DNA from: Lottia gigantea
Taxonomy: Eukaryota; Mollusca; Gastropoda; Lottiidae
DNA length: 64,000 nucleotides
Reading direction: 5' to 3'
Assembly (NCBI RefSeq): GCF_000327385.1
Contig: NW_008707180.1
Location: 644,573-708,572 of the forward strand
Below the pieces are notes generated by a model. It was not told where the DNA came from and ran no database searches. It saw only the letters and a list, made by a program, of their open reading frames with translations. The translations under genes were made by a program, and so were the position numbers. Below are positions 28,301 through 38,935 of this stretch, piece by piece; within the stretch, counting starts at the first letter, position 1, and each line of letters starts with the position of its first letter.

Positions 28301-29188
28301 CGTATTAAATTATTATTAATGCCAGTAAAATATCATCCCTCTGTTGGTTATGTCAGACGGGTAAGTTAACTTTGTATTTCTATATGATAACATAAAATGT
28401 ATCAAGTATCAGCCTGTATGTTGGCTAACACTTAACTCATTAACAATCAAAACATACTACTACAATATATTTGTAAAATTTACACTAATGATAAAAGTTG
28501 ATGACAACTGTTCTGAGAGAAAGAAGTCAGGTGATTCTGTGTAATGCCTTTAAGAAACTTATGATATGTATTCTGGGTTTGTTAATACTTAAGATGTCTA
28601 TTTCTGAAAAGTATGGTTAGAATAAATATATATATTTTTTTCAGGTACAAACATTTAAGATGAATTTATTTACTATCATCCAGATATTTAGTTTAGTGAT
28701 ATTATGGATAGTGAAGTCTACAGCAGCAGCTATTGCCTTTCCATTCTTTCTCATCTTACTTATACCTGTCAGAAATAAAATTATGCCAAAACTTTTTACC
28801 CATAAAGAATTTGAAGAGGTAAGACATATGATCTCTCCATTTGATATGTTGGCAGCATTTGATTGCTGAAAGTGATAATTTTAGCTAATCCAATTTTTAA
28901 AAGTTAATCAAGATATGGGATTATAACAAACTTTCTGAAATAATGGTTTTTACAAGTAATAGATTTATGAAACAACTAGAAATATTTATTTATTGTCATT
29001 GATAAAGTCAATACAGGTGGCTATAGGTTAAAGATATACATACATCGTGTATTTTCTACTAACAGACTATTTTATTTATATTAATATATTATTGTATATT
29101 ATAGTTAGATAAAGAAGAAGACCATGATTCTGATTTTGAAGATGAAGCAGACCCAGATTTCTATGAACAGGCTCATATGCCTGTTTAA
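7310..29188 (+). CDS. SLC4A2-like: SLC4-family anion exchanger (AE1/2/3 type), 24 coding exons, 1470 aa
   Basis: A plasma-membrane Cl-/HCO3- exchanger. Coding exons: 7310-7348, 10219-10278, 11535-11898, 12303-12535, 12763-13147, 13642-13753, 13996-14216, 14422-14567, 14830-15010, 15422-15557, 17292-17372, 21414-21585, 22325-22621, 22799-22991, 23289-23501, 23684-23832, 24110-24304, 24641-24934, 25088-25180, 25665-25831, 26033-26286, 28191-28360, 28645-28818, 29105-29188. All junctions are GT-AG and in phase; an in-frame stop (7301-7303) precedes the ATG. The N-terminal cytoplasmic domain includes '[20 protein letters not shown]'. The membrane domain starts near 880 with '[15 protein letters not shown]'. 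E1239 in 'FMEIQLT' matches human AE1 E681 (bicarbonate cotransporters have Asp), and R1288, K1056 and K1409 match R730, K539 and K851. Four N-glycosylation sequons lie in the extracellular loop encoded by 24641-24934. The C-terminus has an acidic 'LDKEED' and ends 'MPV' like vertebrate AEs. The 5' untranslated exon upstream of 7281 was not found. Confidence 0.95.
7471..9230. mobile_element. Non-coding interspersed element with 12-bp inverted ends, interrupted by the N gap
   Basis: 'gtgggactttgc' at 7494-7505 is mirrored by 'gcaaagtcccac' at 9219-9230. Inside are at least two ~165-bp units carrying 'accggaagt', 'aaatgaaagta' and 'gatagccaa', and further 'ccggaagt' motifs between 8599 and 9035. 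A poly(A) run of over 20 bases (9159-9182) sits near the right end. It lies in the first coding intron of the anion exchanger. No transposase or reverse transcriptase is visible. The class is unknown. Confidence 0.55.
8040..8562. other. Assembly gap (523 Ns)
   Basis: An unbroken run of N inside a repeat, so it probably reflects repeat collapse or an unresolved length. Long open frames across it are meaningless. Confidence 1.
12386..12535 (+). repeat. Purine triplet tracts inside a coding exon of the anion exchanger
   Basis: Within exon 12303-12535 an A-rich run encodes ten consecutive lysines, and a (gaa)n/(gag)n run at the 3' end encodes about twelve glutamates. The exon ends inside the acidic run. 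These sit in the variable N-terminal part of the cytoplasmic domain, where vertebrate AE2/AE3 also have basic and acidic low-complexity segments. The opposite strand gives spurious Phe/Ser-rich frames. Confidence 0.85.
16797..17150 (+). repeat. 105-bp tandem repeat, ~3.4 copies, in an exchanger intron
   Basis: Copies start at 16797, 16902 and 17007, then at 17107 after a slightly shortened third copy. Each begins 'atacttaattcttttatcat' and includes 'cataccctcgtattactta'. The first full copies are nearly identical. More decayed sequence of the same kind precedes 16797. Confidence 0.9.
18355..18387 (+). CDS. Candidate 33-nt cassette exon of the anion exchanger
   Basis: The stretch is preceded by 'gttgactttttcag' and followed by 'gtaaag'. 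It is 33 nt long, so it keeps frame. Entered with the two carried bases 'ag' from the upstream exon it is open (reads [12 protein letters not shown]) and again leaves 'ag' to carry. It would insert 11 residues just after residue 652. A chance open microexon with splice-like ends is possible, so confidence is modest. Confidence 0.35.
19491..19955 (+). mobile_element. Pearl-like repeat, subfamily B, with tail module
   Basis: It begins with a G-rich head and 'ccgtctttctatccacaatt', then has repeated ~160-bp cores ('cgtaaacactct', 'gacggattttgacgaaa', 'gttattgcccttgttcttg'). It ends with the tail 'accttgtctgacaagctatc' near 19933. It is the same family as 26290-27650. Non-coding. Confidence 0.75.
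21681..21792. repeat. Perfect 30-bp inverted repeat
   Basis: The arms 21681-21710 and 21763-21792 are exact reverse complements, with a 52-base spacer. The arm end 'aaaaaccagtttgtg' is related to the adjacent minisatellite unit, so the palindrome probably arose from, or seeded, that array. It lies in the exchanger intron 21586-22324. Confidence 0.9.
21781..22200 (+). repeat. Minisatellite of ~32-bp subunits in a ~96-bp higher-order unit
   Basis: 'ttttactggccagttggtac' alternates with 'tttttactaggcagttagta' and related versions. Groups of three subunits recur almost exactly several times. The array ends about 125 bases upstream of exon 22325 of the anion exchanger. Confidence 0.9.
25231..25470 (+). 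repeat. 14-bp pyrimidine-rich minisatellite in an exchanger intron
   Basis: Variants 'cacttccctttata', 'cacttctctttaaa' and 'catttccctttata' alternate, giving a 42-bp higher-order period repeated several times. It lies in the intron between exons 25088-25180 and 25665-25831. Confidence 0.9.
26290..27650 (+). mobile_element. Pearl-like element, subfamily B, six ~162-bp core repeats
   Basis: It starts just after the donor at 26287 with the head 'acgcccaaatgaaacggggg', followed by 'ccgtccacaattgctcgtaa'. Core repeats occur with a period of about 162 bp near 26363, 26521, 26683, 26846, 27008 and 27170. It ends with 'accttgcctggcaagctatc' near 27627-27647. A hAT-type MITE is nested at 27405-27560. 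There is no coding capacity. The modular head, tandem core and hairpin tail resemble molluscan pearl elements, which have been linked to Helentron-type rolling-circle transposons. Confidence 0.8.
27405..27560. mobile_element. 156-bp hAT-type MITE with 8-bp target-site duplication
   Basis: The terminal inverted repeats 'cagtggcagagcc' (left) and 'ggctccgccactg' (right) match over 13 bp with one mismatch, with G-rich/C-rich subterminal blocks inside. The flanks 27397-27404 and 27561-27568 are both 'ggtgattg', a perfect 8-bp duplication, which is the hAT hallmark. The element is non-coding and lies inside the pearl-like repeat, so it is younger than that insertion. Confidence 0.93.
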
Positions 29189-31325
29189 ATACACAATTGT
29201 TTTCACTGTTTACCATGCTTCATACCTACCTAATCTATGTATGTTCTCTTTCTCTCTCTCTTCACATGAGTGTAGCAATTTTCACATAATAACTATCACA
29301 AATATTTGGAAATACGTATTGTACTGTGTGCCTATAAACCCCCTGGCAAACATTTACAGCTAAATAATGCTGATCCAGTGTTAGCCATATTGGGTATTCA
29401 TATTGGAAGACTGTCTTTGTGAAAATCACCAGATAAATGGAGGTAAAAAGCTAAAATTATGTGGGCATGAGAACACAGCTAATATAGAACAAGATAAAGA
29501 AATACTCTCTATTAGAACTAATTCCAACTCTACTATGCATTTGTACATGGATTAATTTTGTTTTTTGTTGAACATTATTCTTATTGATGAAAACTTATCT
29601 GAAAATTAGCATTGATATATTATTTTAGATATAAATCTGATTCTAAATATTCATTTTATCTATTATTCATTTAATATTATTAATATATAATGTCATCTAG
29701 ACATTAAATCATTTGATTGGCTATATCAGCTCAGCTGTATATACATCACATTTAATATAACTAGATTACAATTATCATTGAATATATATATTGAAATCCT
29801 TGATCCAACAAATCCAACATACTGAAAAATCCATATTTTATTAATTATGAAAATCCATCTATGTTTCATTCATATCTTACAGTGTCCATTATGTAATCTA
29901 GTAAAACCCTTTGATTGTATGATAATTGTATAGGTTTTTAAATCTTGTTATTTTTTTTATTTTATTTGTCAATATCTGTGATATCGTAAGTTTAAAGATT
30001 GACACCATCCTGGATATCTTCTATGAAAAGGCACTTGATAGGTCTGAAATCTTTTAACTTAAGCCAACTTAAGACAAGCAATTTTTTTTAATATGTTGTA
30101 ATCGAAATAATTTTGGCTTGGTATTGGTGCTATTTACATGTAATATTCTGTGGGGCTTAATTCTAATGTAATACAGGTTATCTAAGCAAATCGTTAGATA
30201 ATTGACTTATCTGAAATTTTACTGACAAATTTAAGGGAAAAGTTTTGGTACAATATGTTGAATATTATGATATATTTTAGTTTTTTGTTTGTTTAAAAGT
30301 TGTATTCACAGTGCCTTCTTCTCTAAGTTTTGGCTTCCAAAGAAATGTTGGTAAAAATTATGTTTTTGTTAACTACACTCCATTTATATGCAAATCCCTT
30401 TTTTGTTAAAATTTTGATCTCTCTTTATGTATAGATACATACATATATATATAAATGTTCTTACTATTTCAATCCAAATTGATATTTTAATGTTATTATT
30501 ACTGATTTTATAGTTTGAGGAAATGATTTCTTAGTAAATTAAGAAAGTCTTCATCCAGAAAGTGGATATCACCAGGTCTATGTTTAGTTGAGCAAAAATA
30601 TTTGTGCTCATTTAGGTTTTGATCAAAACATAAACATAGGCAATCCCCTTAATTTCTAGGTACAATAATACAGTAATAGAAGACAGACTAAACTTATATT
30701 GTATTGATAACTACTTGGAACTACCTAGAAAATGAAGTCTGATTGTGTTTCTTTTGAATCAGACCCAGATCATAAATATATTTCTTAGACTTTACCTGTA
30801 TTGTATTGCATGTATTACAAGCATAATGTGAATAATGTCATTTCAATGTATCTTTTGTTTTGATCTCAAACAGTTTTGGTTTTTATTTTGTATGTTAATT
30901 TATTTAAGACTTGTTGTCTCTGCTTTAGAATCTTTGATTTCTAAACTTAGTCAGAATATTTGTTATTCATTTTTTTTACAAAATATTCTTTTATTTGTAA
31001 TTTTCAAATGTTAATAATCTTAAAAGGATACTGCCACTTAGAATGGACATAAATTTTCAGACTCAAACTTGATCAACAAGTGTATATATTCATCAGTTGG
31101 ATTTACCAGATGCCAGTCTCTATAAAAGATGACATATCCATTAAACTAAATAATTACTGAAACACGCTTCTTATCTAAGCATGTCTCAAAATTACCAAGT
31201 TTAATGAATTATTACTTAGTTTTATGGATTTATTGTATTATAGAGGGATTCTGTTGTATAGTTATGATACTAGGTAAGTCCACTGATGAACAAAGACTAT
31301 TGTTAACCAAGTTTAAAAATTCAAT
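29189..31325 (+). other. 3' side of the anion exchanger, probably 3' UTR then intergenic
   Basis: AT-rich sequence following the exchanger stop at 29186-29188. I see no exon. Several AATAAA-like hexamers make the true poly(A) site unresolvable by eye. Confidence 0.5.
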
Positions 31326-31770
31326 TTTCATTCGCCCACATGGAAATATGTACGTTTATTGTCGTCACCCCTGTCCTTCCGTCAACATTTCTTGTGAACA
31401 CAATAGACACTACAATTTTTATCTAATTTTAATGAAACTTGATGTGATAGTGGAAATTCATGAGATTTTGGTCAAATTCCAATTTGACTATTTTTTGATG
31501 AAGGGTTTTTGAGTTATTGTCCCTGACTTAAGAAAAACGTGTCAAAATTTGTTTGTGAACGCTACAGTTTTCAACTGATTTTAATGAAACTTCATATGAT
31601 GATGTTTATTGATGAGATCTTGGTCAAGTTTGAATTTAATGATTTTTTGAGTAATTGTCAAACGATTTCACTCTTAACAATTTTTTGCCCTTTAGTCACT
31701 AAAGACTGTTTTATCATTACTGACAGTTGTCAGTGGGCGTATGTTACCTTGCCTGGCAAGCTATCTTTAC
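31326..31770 (+). mobile_element. Pearl-like repeat, subfamily A, head to tail
   Basis: The head 'cgcccacatggaaatatgta', a 'cacccctgtcc' block, two ~165-bp cores ('ttttaatgaaacttgatgtg', 'gagatcttggtcaagtt') and the tail 'accttgcctggcaagctatc' at about 31747-31766. The tail is shared with subfamily B. Confidence 0.75.
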
Positions 31771-34279
31771 ACTATTAAGATACTAGCTAAATATTAACAA
31801 GGGTATTCATGTATGCATAATTATGTTAAGGAACCAAATTTCTGTCTTGTTTTCCAATTATACTATTTAACATAGCATATTGTGTAAGTTTAGACTGTTC
31901 ACAAGTAGCTATGATCAATAACATATTAACTATCATGTCAAGGGACAAAACGTGAACTATATTAGGCCTATTGTGTCTTTTATTCTAAAAAGTGCTATCA
32001 ATAACTGAAATCGATCTCTTTCAACTAATAAAGCCAGGATTTTGTGAACTATATCCCTTTAAAATTGCATGAAAAACATTTCAATTATATTCCATACCCT
32101 CTTATTTTATAATGTAACATATCACAATACAAATCAGGTTCTTATTTCTTTAAAGGCATGCATTCCTGTAAATACTATGTTCATAATGGGATGATGATGT
32201 AGAAAGAATGAGAAAGGTTCCATAATAAACTAAACAATGCATCCATTCTGCTGAAACTAAAAAATCTGTTGAAATTCATAATGCAACTTATAGGAATGCA
32301 TTCCTTTAAATCCATTTTTTAGGAGTTAAACAATATGTTTAGAATCTTAGAGGAAGAATTAGAAACAGTTTTAAAACACAGTGAGCAAGATGAAACATTT
32401 AAATTTGTCTTGCTGATGTGTTTTATTCACTATTAATTATTACAGGAGGTAGCTTTGTTGTCTTTTAGGGTAGAATTAGGGACCAGATATAGTTTAGATT
32501 TTGTTATGTTTCAATTATCTTTTTACATTATCTATTTTAAGTCCAAATATTGCATAGCTTGAGCCGTATAATATTCTTGCAAACTGCACAATTTTTATTG
32601 CAAATATTTTTAATATGAAGTAGCCCTCACACCATAGCGATCACTAGTTGTGTATGACTGTGAAAAGAATAGCAGTCACAATTTTTGAACTTGCATGCAA
32701 ATGAATTGTGAGTACTGTTATGATACTTTCATTATACCCAACTATAAACAACTGGTAATTGCTATGGTGTGAGGGCACCTTTATTACCATAATAATCATA
32801 ATAAATTAATGTTTTGGTCAAAATGTGTCAATCAATAATTTGTGATGGTGATAGAACCTTAAAACATAATAAAAATAAACAAATAACTAGTCTTGAAGTA
32901 CCATTATTTCTCCTTTTCTCATTATATTTAATACATTATTATGTAAAAAAAACTTTAAAAATAATCATATTAATATTAAATTCACATTGTGTTATTCCAA
33001 ACTGTATGTTATATTTCCTAATTATAACTTCTAGCAGTTAAACACAGTAAGAAAAATTGGCATAAATCCTTTGTAATGAAAGCAGTTAATGATTGTCATA
33101 TTCTGACCATATATTTTGTATATAAAGTTGAAATTATTTGTATATTTTTGGTATTAAAGCCTGTATATTGAATTATGTATTTTATAAGATGTACTGTAGT
33201 AGTGTATGAAGAAATGGTTTTTGAGCTTTATCTGTCCTATGTCAATTTTTACTTTTTTGTGACTCAGAAAAACTCTGAGAATGACTGCAGAATTTGACTT
33301 TGCTGTTATATTAAGATTTTATTGTTTCTACACGTAATATAGTTTTAAAGTACTGCCAAACCTGATTTTACAAGTTTCAGTATTTACAACATGTTCTCAG
33401 TGATTTATAAGATAAAAACATGGTCCACAAGATGAGTAACAGTTATTGATGGATTGTCATTTAACATTTCTTGCACATTATTTCAAGTGTGATGATTTCT
33501 TGATATCAACTTAACAGATAACTCCTTTTATTATTGGTAATAAGATGAATATTTTTAATAAGTAACAACGTGCCTGCTGTAGTATATAGAACTAGGGATG
33601 GCAATTGCTTTAACACTATCCATATCTAATGATTCATCCGTTATTATTTTTTTTTTTTAAATTCTTTACATAAACGTCAAAACCTTAAAATGCAGGTGTA
33701 ATTACATCAAATCCTTATATTATATAGTTCATGCTTTGTAAAGGTGTGTTATTTTTAGGAAGACTTTTCTGTTTTGATTGATTGTAGATTTATTGTTTTG
33801 TTTATTTGTTTAGTCTTAAAAGTCTGTTTTCAAATAATTGACTGAAATGGTTTTTATACATATAAAAAGTAGCACAATTTTCTATTGTTATCAATGCCCA
33901 GAATTGAGTCCTATTGTAATTTTGATACCAAATTTTCTAATATTTAAAAGACCATGGAAACTTCTTAGAATTTATTCAATTTCTTTTACTTGGAAAGATT
34001 TTAAACTACATATATTACAAGTATTATACTACTTGGTTTACAATTTCTAAGTATTTGTTACCAGTATCGGAGCAAACGGGGGTTAGGGGGGGTATTCGAA
34101 GAATGGGCATCTGCATCGAAGGAAAGTTTTTCAGGCAAAAAATATTTTGTAACAACTGGATTTCACCCAACATTTTTTACATTTTTGTTAATATATTTTC
34201 TGTCTGAATTCCTAATAATATATGTTTTTTTCACATTTCATCTTTGTGGATAGTATCCTATCCTATAACTGTATTTTTA
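31771..34279. other. AT-rich intergenic DNA, no gene seen
   Basis: No supported exon on either strand. It contains a MITE at 32623-32776, a half-element like a hAT end near 34063 and a poly(T) run near 33645. Confidence 0.6.
32623..32776. mobile_element. 154-bp MITE with ~29-bp terminal inverted repeats
   Basis: The left end 'gccctcacaccatagcgatc' pairs with the right end 'gctatggtgtgagggc' through about 29 bases with a few mismatches. A diverged relative lies at about 43090-43215 with the same 'gcgat.a.cag.tgtgtatg' left part and 'caactggtgatcgccatgtg' right part. Superfamily not determined. Confidence 0.8.
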
Positions 34280-35010
34280 TTCGCACCCATGGAAATGTGT
34301 GTATATTGCCTTTGTCCCTGTCCGTCAGTCCGACCTTATTTCTTGTTAGCACTATAGAGACTACAGTTTTTATACGCCCACACGTTAACCGTCCATCCGT
34401 CCGATTTGCCACTTGCTGCCACTCAAAATATTCAATTCTATATGGATTAAATGAAACTTGACATGTTGAATTAATCCCACTTGAATAAAAAAGCATGAAA
34501 TATGAAAATTTCACTCTCAGAAACATTCATTTACTGATAACTCTTGTCAACCTCCCTGACAAATTAGCTGCCATTACAAATGTGGGCGTATTACGATGGC
34601 ATCGCTATTTTTATTTGATTTTACTGAAATTGGGTATGATTATTTATAATGATGAGATCTTGGTCAAGTTCGAATTTGACAATTTTTCAATGAACAGTCT
34701 TTGAATTATTGTTCTTGGAGTAGTAAAAACTCTTCCAAATTTATTCATGAGCGCAATAGAGACTACAGTTTTCATTTGATTTGAATGGAATTTGGTCTGA
34801 TCATTTATATTCATGAGAACTTGGTCAGATTCAAATAAGATGAATTTTTGATTAACAATTTTTGAGTTAGACTTAGGAAAAACATGTCAAAATTTGTTTG
34901 TGAACACAATAGTTTTTAATTGATTTTAATGAATCTTGGTATGATCATTTATATTGATAAGATCTTGGACTGATTCAAATTTGACGTTAATTGAAACTAA
35001 TACATAAATA
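34280..35010 (+). mobile_element. Pearl-like repeats, subfamily A, rearranged
   Basis: Two heads ('cgcacccatggaaatgtgtg' near 34280 and 'acgcccacacgttaaccgtc' near 34373) are followed by three or more ~165-bp cores with 'gatgagatcttggtcaagtt' and 'gagactacagtttt'. It looks like nested or rearranged copies. No tail module is found before the INO80C 3' end. Confidence 0.65.
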
Positions 35011-35153
35011 ACAATAGTGTTTTTCATGAAGAGTTGGCAAAACTCTTATAACAACCAAGGCAACCTCAGATATTATCACTGTATCACTCTAGCATTCTTT
35101 ATGATTTCAGAACTCCAGTCTGCTACATTGAGGCTCAATCTCAAAGAATTCAG

Positions 35154-36502
35154 TCAAGGTACTGGTGTATTAGCCTTTCTTAAAGCTAGATATCCTGTCA
35201 CTATATCACCTGGTAATATACGAACATGTGAGAACTCTTCAGCTGTAGCATACCGTAATTTAGTTTGTGGATCAACATAACTTGCCTGGAAAAACCAAAT
35301 CAAAATGATAAGACATTTATTGAATTTTTAGACTAACAATCATCATATAACAAATCTACAAACTAGATGATTAACTTCATAATTTCTTTTCTGAAATAAA
35401 CACTTCATTTTTTGTATAAATAGGTTTAGAAAATATAAATATACCTCTAAACCTGAGATATCTGAATATTTTTTACCAGGCCGGAATGATGGAGGGGCAT
35501 CTATTGATCCATCTAAAATATAAAACACACAACTTGACTTGTAAAAGTTGTAGATTATGGAAAGTTTTTATATACATGTAATTGATCGTCATCCATTGAA
35601 ATCCAAAAACAAAGATTATTGAAATAGTTGTGAGACATTTAGGTTCTTATGTTCCAATCACATTCAAATTTTTATTGCAGATGGACATCAGTGCACTAGA
35701 ACTGTAAGTAAGCTATGACACTAAGACTTTAATCAAGTCACTTTACTATTATATGACAAACACTATTGGTACATACATGTTACATCTGTTGGTTTCCATG
35801 GAAATGAACGATCTCCTGCTATTATTTGTTTCAGATTCTTCCATACTCTTGTTCTTTTGCCACAAGAGGTTCCTTTACTAGAATGCTGAAATATATCAAG
35901 CTACTCTTCAGACACAAAACGTACAAGCTAAAGCTTAACACTTTGACCCTTTTACTATTATTAGTGATGAAATGAAAATGTCACTGCGATAATAATTCTC
36001 CACTTAATATGAATGGTTTTGAACAAAATTATTTTTGTCCCAAAACCTTTACTTACTACAAAATTAGGATCTTTAAAAACCGGAAGTTGTTTTTCTGGTA
36101 CAATAGGAATTACAGGAACAGCTGTAGTTTGAGTTATGACCTCTTCATTAGTTGTTGTCTGGCGAACACTAGAAGTTGTTTCATTTTCAAAACTAACTAC
36201 TGAAATCTCTTCAGTTTCCTCCGCCTGTCAAAATTTGAAGAAGAAAACCGTAACCAATGATTAAGATCTCCGTATATTGCCACAATATATGAGATGGTAA
36301 CAGCGTTATATTTATTTAAATATAAATTGATTTCAATGTTAAAAGGCCTATCTTTAGCAAAAACAGATAACATGTGCTCTATGCAAAGACATACCTGTAC
36401 TAGTTTCTTTCTTTTAGATGGTGTACCTGAAGTGGTACCGGCTGAATGGCTTGTTTTATTCCTATTTGTAGATTTCTTGCACTTTCCACTGGGGGCTTCC
36501 AT
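35154..36502 (-). CDS. INO80C: INO80 complex subunit C (Ies6-like), 5 exons, 194 aa
   Basis: A nuclear subunit of the INO80 chromatin remodeller; Ies6/INO80C works with Arp5 in nucleosome sliding. Exons in transcript order: 36395-36502, 36057-36224, 35777-35885, 35445-35512, 35154-35285, all GT-AG and in phase. Recognition comes from 'VFKDPNFVHSS', 'KRTRVWKNLKQIIAGDRSFP', 'SIDAPPSFRPGKKYSDISGL' and the YL1-C-type end 'YVDPQTKLRYATAEEFSHVR' then 'DIVTGYLALRKA', closely matching human INO80C (about 192 aa). The N-terminal ~85 residues are basic, Ser/Thr-rich and variable, as usual. The donor of exon 3 is the 'gtatgt' at 35776-35771; the nearer 'gtaaca' breaks frame. An acceptor at 36524-36523 begins the ATG exon, so a 5' UTR exon lies upstream; a good donor at 38492 is a candidate. 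Confidence 0.95.
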
Positions 36503-38935
36503 TTTAGATAAGGGACATAACTCTGGAAATAAAACATAGAAACGTTCAGACCACCATTAAATTCTTAATTCCGATGTTTTTGTTAAGTCGAATAGAAATA
36601 ATGAAACGAATAGAGTTTTACATCATACTTTTCTGCACCTATTGGACTAGTAAGGACCGACATCACCATATTAGGACAGATAACTAATACAATTTTTTTT
36701 TTCAATTTCAATAGATTGACTCGGGGTGTTGAATCACAACCTGCAAAGCATTATTCATTGTCCCATCCGATCGACTAGAAGCTTTTCCCGAGTAAAATGA
36801 AAAATAAAACAGAGCGACTGAAGGCAAGATAGGTGTAAACACGCGAGAAGCGTCTAAAAATATTTATAAGGAAATGATAATAAAAAAGATATATTTCTTT
36901 CCCATTTGCACAATCAAATCCAGCTATGGGCCTGAGCCCATCAAATACGATATAACAGTGCACAAACCCTGCAGGCCTATAGTAAGTATAGCTACTGTGA
37001 TAGGACTAACTAATAAAGAGACCTAACTAGCCTTTTCCGGCCATTTAAGGTCGTCTGAGAACAGATTGACCCACTAACAACCAGTAATGCTACAATAGGT
37101 CTAATACGTCATCCATTTAAAGGACAATTATCTTGTTATCTGAGGAAACTCTTCATCAATAATGATAGGCCTATACAATAATGCAAATCCACGACTGAAA
37201 ATGTTTTAATATAAATCTAAAAGAAACACATTACACAGGTCGCACCCCCTCCCCCCCCCCCCCTCCCCTTAAAAAGACAGATACAGTGTAGAGCACACTG
37301 GTGGAGACCACAGCGCAAAAACAGCCCCCCCCCCCCCCTTTTCCGACACTAATTCTAGTCTAGAAAGGGGAGTTTATTTAGATAAATCCTAGATGCATGT
37401 ACATTGCCATCCACACAATTTGTAGAAATATTTAGTCTTTTTCTCAGAATACATTTCTCATCTCTCGTCACATCACCATTAAGTTCAAATAAAACGATGT
37501 TCGAATTGCAGGAAAGCAGTCCTTGAAATGTCAGTAGAAGTGTATTACACAGATAATTTTGAAAGTAGGCTTGTGAGTTTCCTATGAGAATTACTATTTA
37601 AAAGTTCCTTATCAATGAATGGTTCAGTTACAACGATTTAGTAAACAAAATTAAAACCACGAAAAAAACATTCCATTTCACAAGTTTACTTACTAAAAAC
37701 TCAAAACTGAACATAAATTCAATAAAAAGAAAAGGAACTCAGAAGAGGAAGAACTTAAAAATAAACATGACTATAAAAATAGTAAGTATTTAAGATTTAT
37801 TTATTTATTATTTATTATTTGTTTTTGTATTATACAAAAGTATATATTTTTGTTCGTTTGAAACATATGTTTGTATGAGTTCTTTTAATTTTATTTTGAT
37901 TTTATTTATTTTCTATTTTTTATTTCTATTTATTGTCTTTTTTGTTTTCATTCTAACTTGACATTTATTCCTGTAAGTTTCTTTAATTTATTTATCTATG
38001 CTTTTATCACTATTAGTTTTTGTTTTGGTGTGAGTAATATAAGCATAACCCATTTTTTTTTTCAATCTAGAAAAATGTAGGATTAAATGTAAATTAAAAA
38101 TGATTCAAGTTATAGAAGGGTAAACCATCGCGAGTAGGCTAGTTTTATCTGAACCGCAACCTTTCAGCTTTAAACTATACTTAAATAAAGTTGCCTGGAT
38201 AATCATAATCCAAAGGATTTAGCTGCTTCTATCCATGTTAAATCCCGAAATAATTCTTCTATGCTTATTATATTAAGCCTTTGGGATGATGAGAACACGA
38301 TTTCAGGAAACATGGCGTGAAAATATGACATATTATTATATGGTCTTGATGAAATCAACACGACCAACCAGAATTAATGCTTTAATTAATTAGGTGCAAA
38401 GCTTGTAACAAGAAATATATGCAGTTGCAGTTGTCAAAACCCCTAAATCAAATGAATTATATCATGTTAGGAAAACAAAACATTCAACTTACCGTGGGAA
38501 TGGCATGGGAAGCATTCGATATCTATTTCCGTTCAAATCTATTAAACGATAATGATTAGATTAGTTACAATACACTCATACAAAGATATACATGTTTAAA
38601 TTTCTTACGATACAATCCCTTCCGGATATTTATATATTACTTCCTATACTTCAATATTTGACAACTAATATAATTTTGAAAAAAATCCTCTACTTCAGCT
38701 TTCATACAATATTATAGTTCTTGTAATAAAATTTTAAAACTTTTGACGAATTTCTTTGTAAAACTATAATTAGTAGGGTGTAGAGTTCTATATTATTATG
38801 TTAGTTTATTTGAATTAAAGTTTGTAACAAAATCCTTAAGACTACCGACATCATGGAAGAATCTTACCATTCTTAAAAATCTGCAGGTTATATCCTCTAA
38901 TTTGCTTGTTTTATTTTGGTATTGTTTATTTACAG
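36503..38935. other. 5' region of INO80C and upstream region of the LRR gene
   Basis: No coding exon seen. A minus-strand donor 'ccacg|gtaagttg' at 38493/38492 could end a non-coding first exon of INO80C. If so, the INO80C promoter lies near 38550-38700, a few hundred bases from the LRR start. C-runs at 37249-37265 and 37323-37339 are low complexity. 37780-38060 is AT-rich simple sequence. Confidence 0.45.

Noticed and set aside
34063-34170. hAT MITE left end ('cagtatcggagc' followed by a G-rich block)
   Set aside because: It resembles the element at 27405-27560, but no matching right end or 8-bp duplication was found, so it is left as an uncertain relic.
35778-35783. Donor 'gtaaca' as the end of INO80C exon 3
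   Set aside because: Using it breaks the reading frame. The donor seven bases further restores 'Y.SIDAPPSF', as in human INO80C.
38906-38935. Upstream ATG extending the LRR protein by ten residues
   Set aside because: The added stretch is the polypyrimidine tract and AG of a strong acceptor. The ATG at 38936 gives a standard signal peptide.
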